Shown piece after piece: positions 40,259 to 45,753 of a DNA stretch of 45,753 nt (position 1 is its first letter; the number at the start of each line of letters is the position of its first letter). The notes beneath the pieces were generated by a model. The model saw nothing but the letters and a program-made list of their open reading frames with translations, was not told where the DNA came from and searched no databases. Origin of the DNA: a virus; IMG/VR virus record IMGVR_UViG_3300036851_000359, positions 1 through 45,753 of that record. The stretch is one strand, 5' to 3'. Position numbers and translations under genes: made by a program.

Positions 40259-40542
40259 CTGCTCCTCCTCTCCCTCACGTCATGGCCTGCGGCGAGGCAC
40301 TCTTGGCTAGCAAGAGGTACGCTGGTTTTCGTAGATCTACCTATTTCAGGATCGTAGATGTAGGAAGGCTGGCTAGCAGCGCACGTCCAGCACTCCGCCA
40401 CAACACGCGGGGAGGATTCACGCTCAGCGTGATAGTTTAAATGTTGACGGATATCCTCCGCTGTACCCCGTAGACCGCATATTGGGCACTTCCCACGCCG
40501 CTCCTTACTCCGCCTCTCCGCTTCCTCAGTGTAAATTGACAT
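40255..40542 (-). CDS. C2H2 zinc-finger protein (95 residues)
   Basis: ATG at 40542 follows GGAGG by 6 bases; the upstream in-frame ATG adds eight residues without a ribosome site. CPICGLRGTAEDIRQHLNYH (about 19-38) is a C-x2-C-x12-H-x3-H finger. A second part repeats the PLASQECLAAG segment of neighbours. As the first gene of its operon it may be a DNA-binding regulator. Confidence 0.7.
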   Translation of the reverse strand: MSIYTEEAERRSKERRGKCPICGLRGTAEDIRQHLNYHAERESSPRVVAECWTCAASQPSYIYDPEIGRSTKTSVPLASQECLAAGHDVRERRSR

Positions 40543-40579
40543 CGCAACCTCCATGTGAAAGGGCAATCAATCTGAGAGC

Positions 40580-40608
40580 AATATACGCCCACTGACTCAG
40601 CGTGTCAA
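40580..40608 (-). promoter_or_regulatory. Leftward consensus promoter
   Basis: TTGACA (40608-40603) and TATATT (40585-40580) with a 17-base spacer that includes CTGAGTCAG, a short palindrome. It faces the small-gene set beginning at 40542. Confidence 0.75.
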
Positions 40609-40656
40609 GCGCAATTGCAAACTATTTTCAACTATCTTTGACTCACTCCCAATATC

Positions 40657-40685
40657 TTGACATATCTCCGCTAATGTCCTATATT
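40657..40685 (+). promoter_or_regulatory. Rightward consensus promoter, probably leaderless
   Basis: TTGACA (40657-40662), 17 bases, TATATT (40680-40685). The endonuclease ATG is at 40692, where transcription would be expected to start, and there is no Shine-Dalgarno sequence. An inverted repeat GACAT/ATGTC (40659-40663, 40674-40678) frames the spacer. Confidence 0.75.
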
Positions 40686-40691
40686 GGCGAC

Positions 40692-40985
40692 ATGAAGAAG
40701 CACCCACTGGTTGCATGGAGTAAGAAGATTCGAGACGAGATATACAGACGAATGTTCGAAGAACAGGGGGGCGTTTGCGCCATATGCAAGAGAGAGGCTA
40801 CCGGAAAGAGAAGGTTCGCAATAGATCATAACCATAAGAATGGAAAGATTAGGGGTCTTTTGTGTTACCGCTGCAACCTGGGCCTAGGCTCATTCGAAGA
40901 TGATCCGTTTCTCATGGCTAGAGCAATAGCGTATCTTGGGACAGTTGATGTTGAAGTAAGGTTCCCTAGAGATCCCTCTAAATAG
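40692..40985 (+). CDS. Recombination endonuclease VII-like protein
   Basis: The 97-residue protein has CAIC (29-32), AIDHNH (43-48), GKIRGLLCYRCNLGLG (51-66) and AIAYL, the core of the EndoVII family, which resolves branched DNA and helps packaging. ATG 40692 is used because it follows the promoter; the longer frame from 40602 crosses the promoter. Confidence 0.85.
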   Translation: MKKHPLVAWSKKIRDEIYRRMFEEQGGVCAICKREATGKRRFAIDHNHKNGKIRGLLCYRCNLGLGSFEDDPFLMARAIAYLGTVDVEVRFPRDPSK

Positions 40986-41292
40986 CCCCACGTTGGCCTA
41001 GGACGCGATAAGTCCAGTGTCAGCTTATCAACCTTCATGTCTGTCCCTCTACCTCTGCACCACAGCAGAGAGGGTATGCCCTAGGGCAGGGCTACCCATC
41101 CCTACCCATACCTACCCCTGATCAGCCCTGATCATAAGTGAGTACTCACTCACCTCACGCGTGTAAGTGATTGAATCGAAAGGGGATGGCAGGCCCCCCA
41201 ACTCGGTTGAGTCGAGGACGATTACCCCCTCGCGAAAATTTTGCAGAGTAGCCGCGAGCTTAGCTAACTTGTTTGTTATCAAGAGGTTACTA
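40986..41292. other. Noncoding block with palindromes and 10-bp-spaced repeats (candidate origin)
   Basis: No convincing gene lies here. It holds a GATAAG/CTTATC hairpin (41007-41029), CTCTGC/GCAGAG (41053-41070), the palindrome TGCCCTAGGGCA (41077-41088), CTACCC at 41092, 41102 and 41112 (10-bp period), CCCTGATCA at 41116 and 41126, the palindrome AGTGAGTACTCACT (41137-41150), CACGCGTG (41156-41163) and an ACTC/GAGT hairpin near 41203. An AT-rich AAAATTTT occurs near 41237. This pattern suits a replication origin, packaging site or structured RNA. Confidence 0.5.
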
Positions 41293-41514
41293 TTAGCGGA
41301 TATGGGGCTTGATGGGGGGGATTGGCACTACTTTTGCGCGAGGCTCGCCGTTTCGCTTGAAGAAGCGGCAACGAGCTGACTTGCACGGGCAGACGTACTT
41401 GTAGCAGCGGTCACATTTGTAGCAGAGCATGAGGAGTCCAACTCGGTGGGAGTGGTACGGACACCCACAGGCAGCACAGAGGGGAAGATCGGAGTTGAAC
41501 CAGGATTTCTTCAT
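41293..41514 (-). CDS. Cys-rich zinc protein, possible regulator
   Basis: The 73-residue product contains CAACGCPYH, CYKCDRCYKYVCPCKSARC, about ten Cys in all, enough for two zinc sites, and a Pro-rich C-terminus. It has its own promoter on one side of a palindromic divergent region and seems to be made from a near-leaderless mRNA, both fitting an early regulator. Confidence 0.65.
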   Translation of the reverse strand: MKKSWFNSDLPLCAACGCPYHSHRVGLLMLCYKCDRCYKYVCPCKSARCRFFKRNGEPRAKVVPIPPIKPHIR

Positions 41515-41522
41515 GCTCTGCT

Positions 41523-41550
41523 AGTATAGTCCTCTACCGATAATTGTCAA
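41523..41550 (-). promoter_or_regulatory. Leftward promoter of the Cys-rich gene
   Basis: TTGACA (41550-41545), 16-base spacer, TATACT (41528-41523). The ATG at 41514 is only 8 bases after the -10 box, leaving almost no leader and no ribosome site. Confidence 0.7.
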
Positions 41551-41571
41551 ATATCATAAATCTTATGATAT
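41551..41571. promoter_or_regulatory. 21-bp palindrome between divergent promoters (operator candidate)
   Basis: ATATCATAA (41551-41559) and TTATGATAT (41563-41571) form a perfect inverted repeat around ATC. It touches the leftward -35 box and lies 23 bases from the rightward -35 box. It is AT-rich and suited to a dimeric repressor or activator. Confidence 0.65.
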
Positions 41572-41594
41572 CTTCAGAAAAGTGTCCTTTTTAG

Positions 41595-41623
41595 TTGACA
41601 ATGCGCCAAATTGGCATTATACT
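41595..41623 (+). promoter_or_regulatory. Rightward late promoter
   Basis: TTGACA (41595-41600), 17-base spacer, TATACT (41618-41623). The spacer contains the inverted repeat GCCAA-A-TTGGC (41605-41615). It precedes the terminase region and probably transcribes the whole late unit around the circle. Confidence 0.75.
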
Positions 41624-41644
41624 TTAGGAGGAAGGTAGATAATT

Positions 41645-41851
41645 GTGGTTAAGAGTGAGGTAATCAAGCAGATAGCAACGGCGCTCTGCGGCGACAAAGA
41701 GTGCGAGTGCCCCGCAATCGGCGGCATGAACGTCTGTTTCTGGCACGATACGACGAATCCGTGGGCACAAGGTAGGCGGCGAGACCACAGCACGTGGCAT
41801 GAGACGGCGGATGGTCGGTGGCGACGGAAGAAGTTGTATCCGAATAGGTGA
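41645..41851 (+). CDS. Small Cys/His protein before terminase (68 residues)
   Basis: GTG at 41645 follows GGAGGAAGG by about 8 bases. The product has CGDKECECP (about 15-23), C31 and H34, a likely zinc site, and a basic C-terminus. It is the first late gene and may assist terminase or regulate the late promoter. Confidence 0.65.
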   Translation: MVKSEVIKQIATALCGDKECECPAIGGMNVCFWHDTTNPWAQGRRRDHSTWHETADGRWRRKKLYPNR

Positions 41852-41856
41852 TCTAG

Positions 41857-42357
41857 ATGGGCATGCGACCAGTTGACGACGGACTGACACCTAAAGAGGT
41901 CGCTCTCGTGCGGGGGATCGTCTCTGGGCTCGATAAGAATCATGCTGCGAAGGAGGCGGGGTACAGCGATTGGCAGAAAGAGGCAGATGTGGTGCTCGCG
42001 CGGCCTGCCGTTCGCAACGAGCTAATCAGGCAGCTCATGCGACACGCCGTCAGCATGAAGATGTTAGGAGCCCAAGCGTATGCGACTCTTTCTAAAACGA
42101 TGGCTGGCTTTCTGGCGCAGACTGATGAGCAGCGGTCGGCGCTCGGAGTCGAGAAAATCGCGGCGCGTGACGCCATCTCAGCGGCTAATACAGTCTTCGG
42201 AGTCCTGGGGCGACACAATCGAACTCTTCTCGAAGCCGCAGAGGTCGAAGACTCGGCGCTCGATAAAGTCGCGCTCGCGAAAGCGATCCTCAACGGGGAG
42301 GCGAGTCCGCTCGTGATCCCCCCTGGTGATCCTAATGGTGAGGAAGTGAATCATTGA
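41857..42357 (+). CDS. Terminase small subunit
   Basis: The 166-residue protein begins with the terminase-small pattern LTPKEVALVRGIVSGLDKNH followed by AAKEAGYSD, a helix-turn-helix that recognises the packaging site. A long helical part for oligomerisation (about 65-115) follows. The gene overlaps the large subunit by 4 bases (TTGA). Confidence 0.8.
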   Translation: MGMRPVDDGLTPKEVALVRGIVSGLDKNHAAKEAGYSDWQKEADVVLARPAVRNELIRQLMRHAVSMKMLGAQAYATLSKTMAGFLAQTDEQRSALGVEKIAARDAISAANTVFGVLGRHNRTLLEAAEVEDSALDKVALAKAILNGEASPLVIPPGDPNGEEVNH

Positions 42358-44009
42358 GCACCTCTCACGAGGAGAAGCTGCTCGTACAATTTGCCCGTGA
42401 CCTCTCGACATGCACAAGAGAAGAGTTGGAATCTCGGTGGTCGGGAGAGGAGCGGGCTGCTCTTGCTACGTGTGGAGAGGATTTCGAGAATCGCCTCATA
42501 GCACATAACCCGATTTACTTCCTTGCTCAGCGAGTTTTCTTCAGCGGCGCGACGGACCTCCTCTATGCTCCGCTACATCGCGACCGGGTTTGCAAGGCGA
42601 TTCTCGACTACATCCTCTCCCCTACCCAAGACGACAGCGGCCTTCTCTTCCTCATCCAGCGGGACTCCTTCAAGAGTACCTTCGCTCATCGAGTCGTGCC
42701 GACGTGGTTCGCCTTCCGTGAAAAGCACCTCTTCAAGCGTGACGCCACGATTCTCCTCCGTCACCACAAAGAGGAGATGGCCTCCGACAACCTCGTGGCA
42801 CTTAAGGACGCGATCAGTGGATCGTCGTTCGTTAAGAGGGTATGGCCGGAGTTTCATTTCGCGGAGGACATCGGTACCAAGACTTACTTTGACTGGCCCT
42901 GCAAGAGTAAAGGTGCATTAAGCGAACCGAGCATCCTCGCTGCCGGAATGACGACGAAGGTGACGGGACGGCACTTTAATCTGAGGATGAACGACGACCT
43001 CGTGACGATGGAGCATCGCGAGAGTAAGGTGGTGAGGGATGACGCTTTTAAGAAATATCAAGGTGATCGCTACACACGCCTTACTGGCCGCAGTTGGGAG
43101 ATTAACACGGGCACTCCGTATCATCCTAATGATCTTTGGAGCAAACTCATAAAGAGCAACGTGGATGGTAAGGCGATGTACAAGAGTGTGGTGATCGGGG
43201 CGTGTGACGCGGAGATATCCGAGGCCTCTCTTTCATTCCCTACTCGTCATACCGTCGCCGAGTTGAAGAAGATGCGACAAGAGGAATACTCGTCTACAGG
43301 TAACACAGACTTGTTCAACCTCCAGATGCTCTGCCAATATCGAGACAGCCGCATCGTCGCTGCTCAGTGGGAGTGGATTCAACACTGCAAGCAGGAGGAG
43401 GTTCCCCCGGACGCGTGGCGAGTCATCTGCGTGGATCCGTGCTGGAAGGGGACGAAGAATAGCGGCGAGGGAGACTATGCTTCGATCCAATGCTGGGCCT
43501 TGGAGCGCCGCGGACATCTTACTCTTAAATATCTTCTTGACGGATATCATTCTAATGAGCTCACAGACGCAGAGGGCGTTGAACTCATCTTCCGTCTCAT
43601 GCGAAAGTATGGAGTCACTAGCGTTGCGCCTGAAGAGATTGGCGGACGCGCTTTTAGAGAACGCCTCAAACGCGAAGCAAACAGCAGAGGGATGTTTATT
43701 GAGGTGATCGACCTCAAGTATACGAACATCGGAAAGCCACAGCGCATCACCACCTTCCTGGGGGAGTGCCAGCAAGGGAGGACATTCGTGTGTGAGGAGT
43801 GTGATTACGATCTCAAGGAGCACTTCCGCGACGAGTTTGTCGAGTACCCGCAGGTGGATCACGACGACGCTCTCGACGCTGCCGCGCAGACGTGCGACCC
43901 GGCTGTGAATCAACGAGCCTTCCCGATATTCAACGAGGATGCCTCGCGGAGTCGCTTCGCCAAGCCTGAGCCACCTCCTTTCTATAGGACACGGTACTGT
44001 GCGAATTAG
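42354..44009 (+). CDS. Terminase large subunit
   Basis: TTG at 42354 overlaps the small-subunit stop. The 551-residue protein has an ATPase part with a deviant Walker A (QRDSFKST, 102-109) and Walker B RMNDDLV (211-217), and a nuclease part with VDPCWKG (near 362), APEEIGG and a final DHDDALDAA. It cuts concatemers and drives DNA into the prohead. A separate small membrane protein gene overlaps its end. Confidence 0.9.
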   Translation: MSTSHEEKLLVQFARDLSTCTREELESRWSGEERAALATCGEDFENRLIAHNPIYFLAQRVFFSGATDLLYAPLHRDRVCKAILDYILSPTQDDSGLLFLIQRDSFKSTFAHRVVPTWFAFREKHLFKRDATILLRHHKEEMASDNLVALKDAISGSSFVKRVWPEFHFAEDIGTKTYFDWPCKSKGALSEPSILAAGMTTKVTGRHFNLRMNDDLVTMEHRESKVVRDDAFKKYQGDRYTRLTGRSWEINTGTPYHPNDLWSKLIKSNVDGKAMYKSVVIGACDAEISEASLSFPTRHTVAELKKMRQEEYSSTGNTDLFNLQMLCQYRDSRIVAAQWEWIQHCKQEEVPPDAWRVICVDPCWKGTKNSGEGDYASIQCWALERRGHLTLKYLLDGYHSNELTDAEGVELIFRLMRKYGVTSVAPEEIGGRAFRERLKREANSRGMFIEVIDLKYTNIGKPQRITTFLGECQQGRTFVCEECDYDLKEHFRDEFVEYPQVDHDDALDAAAQTCDPAVNQRAFPIFNEDASRSRFAKPEPPPFYRTRYCAN

Positions 44010-44166
44010 CGGTATCATCAATGAAACAACCTTTAACATCTTCTGGTGCTTAGCTTGGACAACGGTGTATGCCGTATCTACGTACTTTTTAGGTACATGG
44101 GTAGGACTATCCACTGTTGTTGGGGCAGCCTTTGTTCTAGGAGTGGTGGCTAATCATGCGAATTAG
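43999..44166 (+). CDS. Small membrane protein (55 residues)
   Basis: GTG at 43999 lies 8 bases after AGGAC and overlaps the terminase end by 11 bases. The product has two hydrophobic helices (FNIFWCLAWTTVYAVSTYFL; VGLSTVVGAAFVLGVV). It could be a late membrane or holin-like protein, but its position beside terminase is unusual for a lysis gene. Confidence 0.6.
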   Translation: MRISGIINETTFNIFWCLAWTTVYAVSTYFLGTWVGLSTVVGAAFVLGVVANHAN

Positions 44167-44407
44167 AAAAGCCGCCACCGCAAACGCTGCACTCTTCAAG
44201 AGTGATATCAGCGACAACAAGGCGGCTCGCTCTCGCTTCGAGGCGGCTGAGGTGGGGCCGAGTGGGAAGCTCTATGGCACCCTCACTTGTCAGCGATGCT
44301 ACAAGCTCGCGCTCATCGTGCTTGAGGTGGGGGCGGATGGGTATCGACTCAACAGGGTAGAGGGGAATTGTAAACACGTTCCTGAGCAGGATATCAAAAA
44401 TGGCTAG
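44156..44407 (+). CDS. Zinc-ribbon protein (83 residues)
   Basis: The product has TLTCQRCYKL (near residue 43) and CKH (near 72), a plausible zinc site within a beta-rich domain. It overlaps neighbours by 11 and 8 bases. Unknown function in the head module. Confidence 0.65.
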   Translation: MRIRKAATANAALFKSDISDNKAARSRFEAAEVGPSGKLYGTLTCQRCYKLALIVLEVGADGYRLNRVEGNCKHVPEQDIKNG

Positions 44408-44582
44408 CACCTACAAGAAGATGGACATCAAGCCAGGGTCTGCGGCGTTTGGCGAGAGGGCGGCGGCGAGGCGTGATGCGATTAGAGACCGCGTCGAGTT
44501 GGGGGACTTGCGGATTCGCACTACTCGCAAGAAACTTGCTCGTCGCCGGAACATGATCAACAGGATGGGGAGCGAGGACTAG
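44400..44582 (+). CDS. Small basic protein (60 residues)
   Basis: The product is Arg/Lys-rich (RTTRKKLARRRNMINR) and helical. It lies between terminase and glycosyltransferase genes and may bind packaged DNA or be a minor virion protein. Confidence 0.6.
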   Translation: MASTYKKMDIKPGSAAFGERAAARRDAIRDRVELGDLRIRTTRKKLARRRNMINRMGSED

Positions 44583-44583
44583 C

Positions 44584-44769
44584 ATGGCACTTGGAATGAA
44601 GGTTAAAGGTGAGCGTAAGGGGCCTTACGACGAGCTTTCTAGGCGCATGTTAGCTGGTAGGAAGATGCAGAATAAGCTAGAGCGCGATCCGGGGGAGGGT
44701 GCGCGAAAGGGTGAGAGACGGCTTCCGAAGGCTACTCCCTCCTCGTCTAAGCGAGGAAGTAGAGCGTGA
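44584..44769 (+). CDS. Small basic protein (61 residues)
   Basis: A second Lys/Arg-rich product (MALGMKVKGERKGPYDEL...SSSKRGSRA) follows by one base and ends in an overlap with the glycosyltransferase start. Possibly a DNA- or capsid-binding accessory protein. Confidence 0.6.
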   Translation: MALGMKVKGERKGPYDELSRRMLAGRKMQNKLERDPGEGARKGERRLPKATPSSSKRGSRA

Positions 44770-45629
44770 AGAAGAGAGACAAGCGTCACATCCTCCTCGC
44801 CATCCCTACCGAGACCTCGCAACTCCACGTCCCGGTAGCGGCCTTCGCGGTCGAGGCGACGAAGTACAACCAGAAGCGGGGGTGCCCATTTCAGTTTAGT
44901 ACCGCCTTCCTCGTCGGCAAGAGTCCTACCGAGTACGCAAGGAACTGCCTCATCACGCAGGCGGTGAAGCAGAAGGACGTGGACGCGATCTGGTTCGTGG
45001 ACTCAGACATGGTGCCGTCGCCGAACTCGTTTCAGCTCCTCAATATCAAAGCTGACATAGTGGCAGGGATTGCGCCGATCCTCACCAACACCGAGAGCGA
45101 CCGCCCCTCCTTCACGTGGAATCTCTACAAGAGGGTAGTCGGGACTAGTGAGCGGGATTTCATCCCGATTGGACTCAACGGCGGGAAGCCGATGCAAGTG
45201 GATGGGGTGGGGACGGCTTGTATGATCATCAGTCGCAAAGTGTTCACCGACAAGCGGCTCTGGCTCGGAAAGCCGGTGGGTGATGATAAGATTATCCCTC
45301 TCTTCCAGTGGCCGCGCAACATCGCCGGGGAGACGCTTGGGACAGATGATTTGGATTTTTGTCGGCGTGCACGTGATCTCGGCTACACAATCACAGTCGA
45401 TCCCTCAGTCAAGTGGGGCCACCTCAAGGAACTCGACCTCAAGTGGCCTATCGAGAAACTCAACCTCCAGTGGCAGCGCCCACCCTCAAGCCTAGTCACT
45501 ATGAATGAGTATAATGACTACGCTATCCAGGTCGGCCAACCTCCACAGTTCGTGTACCAACTCAATCCGTCGGGCGAGGCCACGCAGCATGGGGCTGCGG
45601 ATGGCGTTAATCGCGCTAACCGAGAGTAG
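44766..45629 (+). CDS. GT-A type glycosyltransferase, copy 2
   Basis: The 287-residue protein starts directly with the first strand (HILLAIPTE) and has SPTEYARNCL (53-62), WFVDSDMVP with the DXD at 79-81, and WGHLKELD. It is a paralogue of the gene at 5160-6020, with a longer C-terminal tail. The two copies flank the portal and capsid genes on the circular map. They may act in sequence on the same acceptor. Confidence 0.85.
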   Translation: MKKRDKRHILLAIPTETSQLHVPVAAFAVEATKYNQKRGCPFQFSTAFLVGKSPTEYARNCLITQAVKQKDVDAIWFVDSDMVPSPNSFQLLNIKADIVAGIAPILTNTESDRPSFTWNLYKRVVGTSERDFIPIGLNGGKPMQVDGVGTACMIISRKVFTDKRLWLGKPVGDDKIIPLFQWPRNIAGETLGTDDLDFCRRARDLGYTITVDPSVKWGHLKELDLKWPIEKLNLQWQRPPSSLVTMNEYNDYAIQVGQPPQFVYQLNPSGEATQHGAADGVNRANRE

Positions 45630-45753
45630 GTGACGGGCACTCTCAGAGAAGGATCTCAAGATGGCAAGGATTGTTAGGAATTACAGTTTGATGGGACAGT
45701 TGCTCACCACGGTTGTGACGGTGGGTACGACTACAGGGACGGTGGCGATTACG
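45627..45753. repeat. Right copy of 127-bp terminal direct repeat
   Basis: Identical to 1-127 and includes the start of the first virion gene (ATG at 45661). It should be removed once when the genome is circularised. Confidence 0.95.

Noticed and set aside
41167-41379. Rightward 70-residue frame from GTG 41167
   Set aside because: It runs through the noncoding repeat block and antisense to the Cys-rich gene, lacks a ribosome site, and has no family-like content. A 21-codon frame from ATG 41187 after AAAGGGG was also too short to support.
43233-44114. Leftward 293-residue frame opposite terminase
   Set aside because: The terminase motifs on the other strand are clear, and the antisense product has no recognisable features or ribosome site.
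1-45753. tRNA genes, CRISPR arrays, insertion sequences or integrase
   Set aside because: None was seen by eye on either strand. A covariance-model scan would be needed to exclude a degenerate tRNA.
1-45753. Genome-wide amber recoding
   Set aside because: Capsid, tail and many other genes end cleanly in TAG followed by a new start, so TAG is a functional stop.

Overview
The window is a complete circular or circularly permuted phage genome. Its first 127 bases (1-127) are repeated exactly at the end (45627-45753), so the unique length is 45,626 bp, and 127 is a common assembly k-mer. The gene set is that of a short-tailed (podovirus-like) virus. It has an N4-gp56-type major capsid protein, a large portal, an SU10-type adaptor, beta-helix tail spikes, three large probable internal or ejection proteins, and no sheath, tape measure, integrase or RNA polymerase. 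A nested pair of spanin-like genes and an M23 endopeptidase point to a Gram-negative host. The host cannot be named from the sequence.

Layout. A rightward late unit starts at a consensus promoter near 41.6 kb. It runs through terminase small and large subunits, small basic proteins and a glycosyltransferase, crosses the contig ends, and continues through portal, scaffold, capsid, a second glycosyltransferase, adaptor, tail proteins, internal virion proteins, lysis genes (M23 peptidase, holin-like protein), a metallophosphoesterase, three genes with Sec-type signal peptides and spanin-like genes to 24.7 kb. A leftward early unit starts near 37.5 kb and runs about 12.8 kb back to 24.7 kb. It carries a membrane protein, an HExxH protein, a RecT-like annealing protein, a run of small coupled genes, a PD-(D/E)XK Fe-S nuclease, a UDG-like protein, a split 3'-5' exonuclease, an adenine methyltransferase and a family A DNA polymerase. 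Between the arms (37.5-41.6 kb) lie a RepA-like ATPase, two HNH-type endonucleases with their own promoters, a leftward set of six small genes, a roughly 300-bp noncoding block rich in palindromes and 10-bp-spaced repeats (candidate origin), and a divergent promoter region with a 21-bp palindrome.

How the parts fit. The leftward genes are almost all joined by ATGA, GTGA or TGATG overlaps, so translation is probably coupled throughout. This junction rule reveals several zinc-ribbon microprotein genes of 33-55 codons that are easy to miss. The replication and recombination set is a RepA-like ATPase, a PolA-type polymerase whose proofreading part is encoded separately, a RecT/exonuclease pair and Holliday-junction-type nucleases.

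Most interesting points: (1) the proofreading exonuclease is split between two frames at CTT-TGA preceded by a Shine-Dalgarno-like GGAGG, the same layout as the bacterial prfB +1 frameshift site; (2) the UDG, exonuclease and polymerase modules, often fused in phages, are scattered among inserted small genes; (3) about fifteen small cysteine-rich proteins are present; (4) five of the six promoter candidates carry a palindrome or inverted repeat, and two appear to drive leaderless mRNAs; (5) three consecutive exported proteins sit inside the lysis region.
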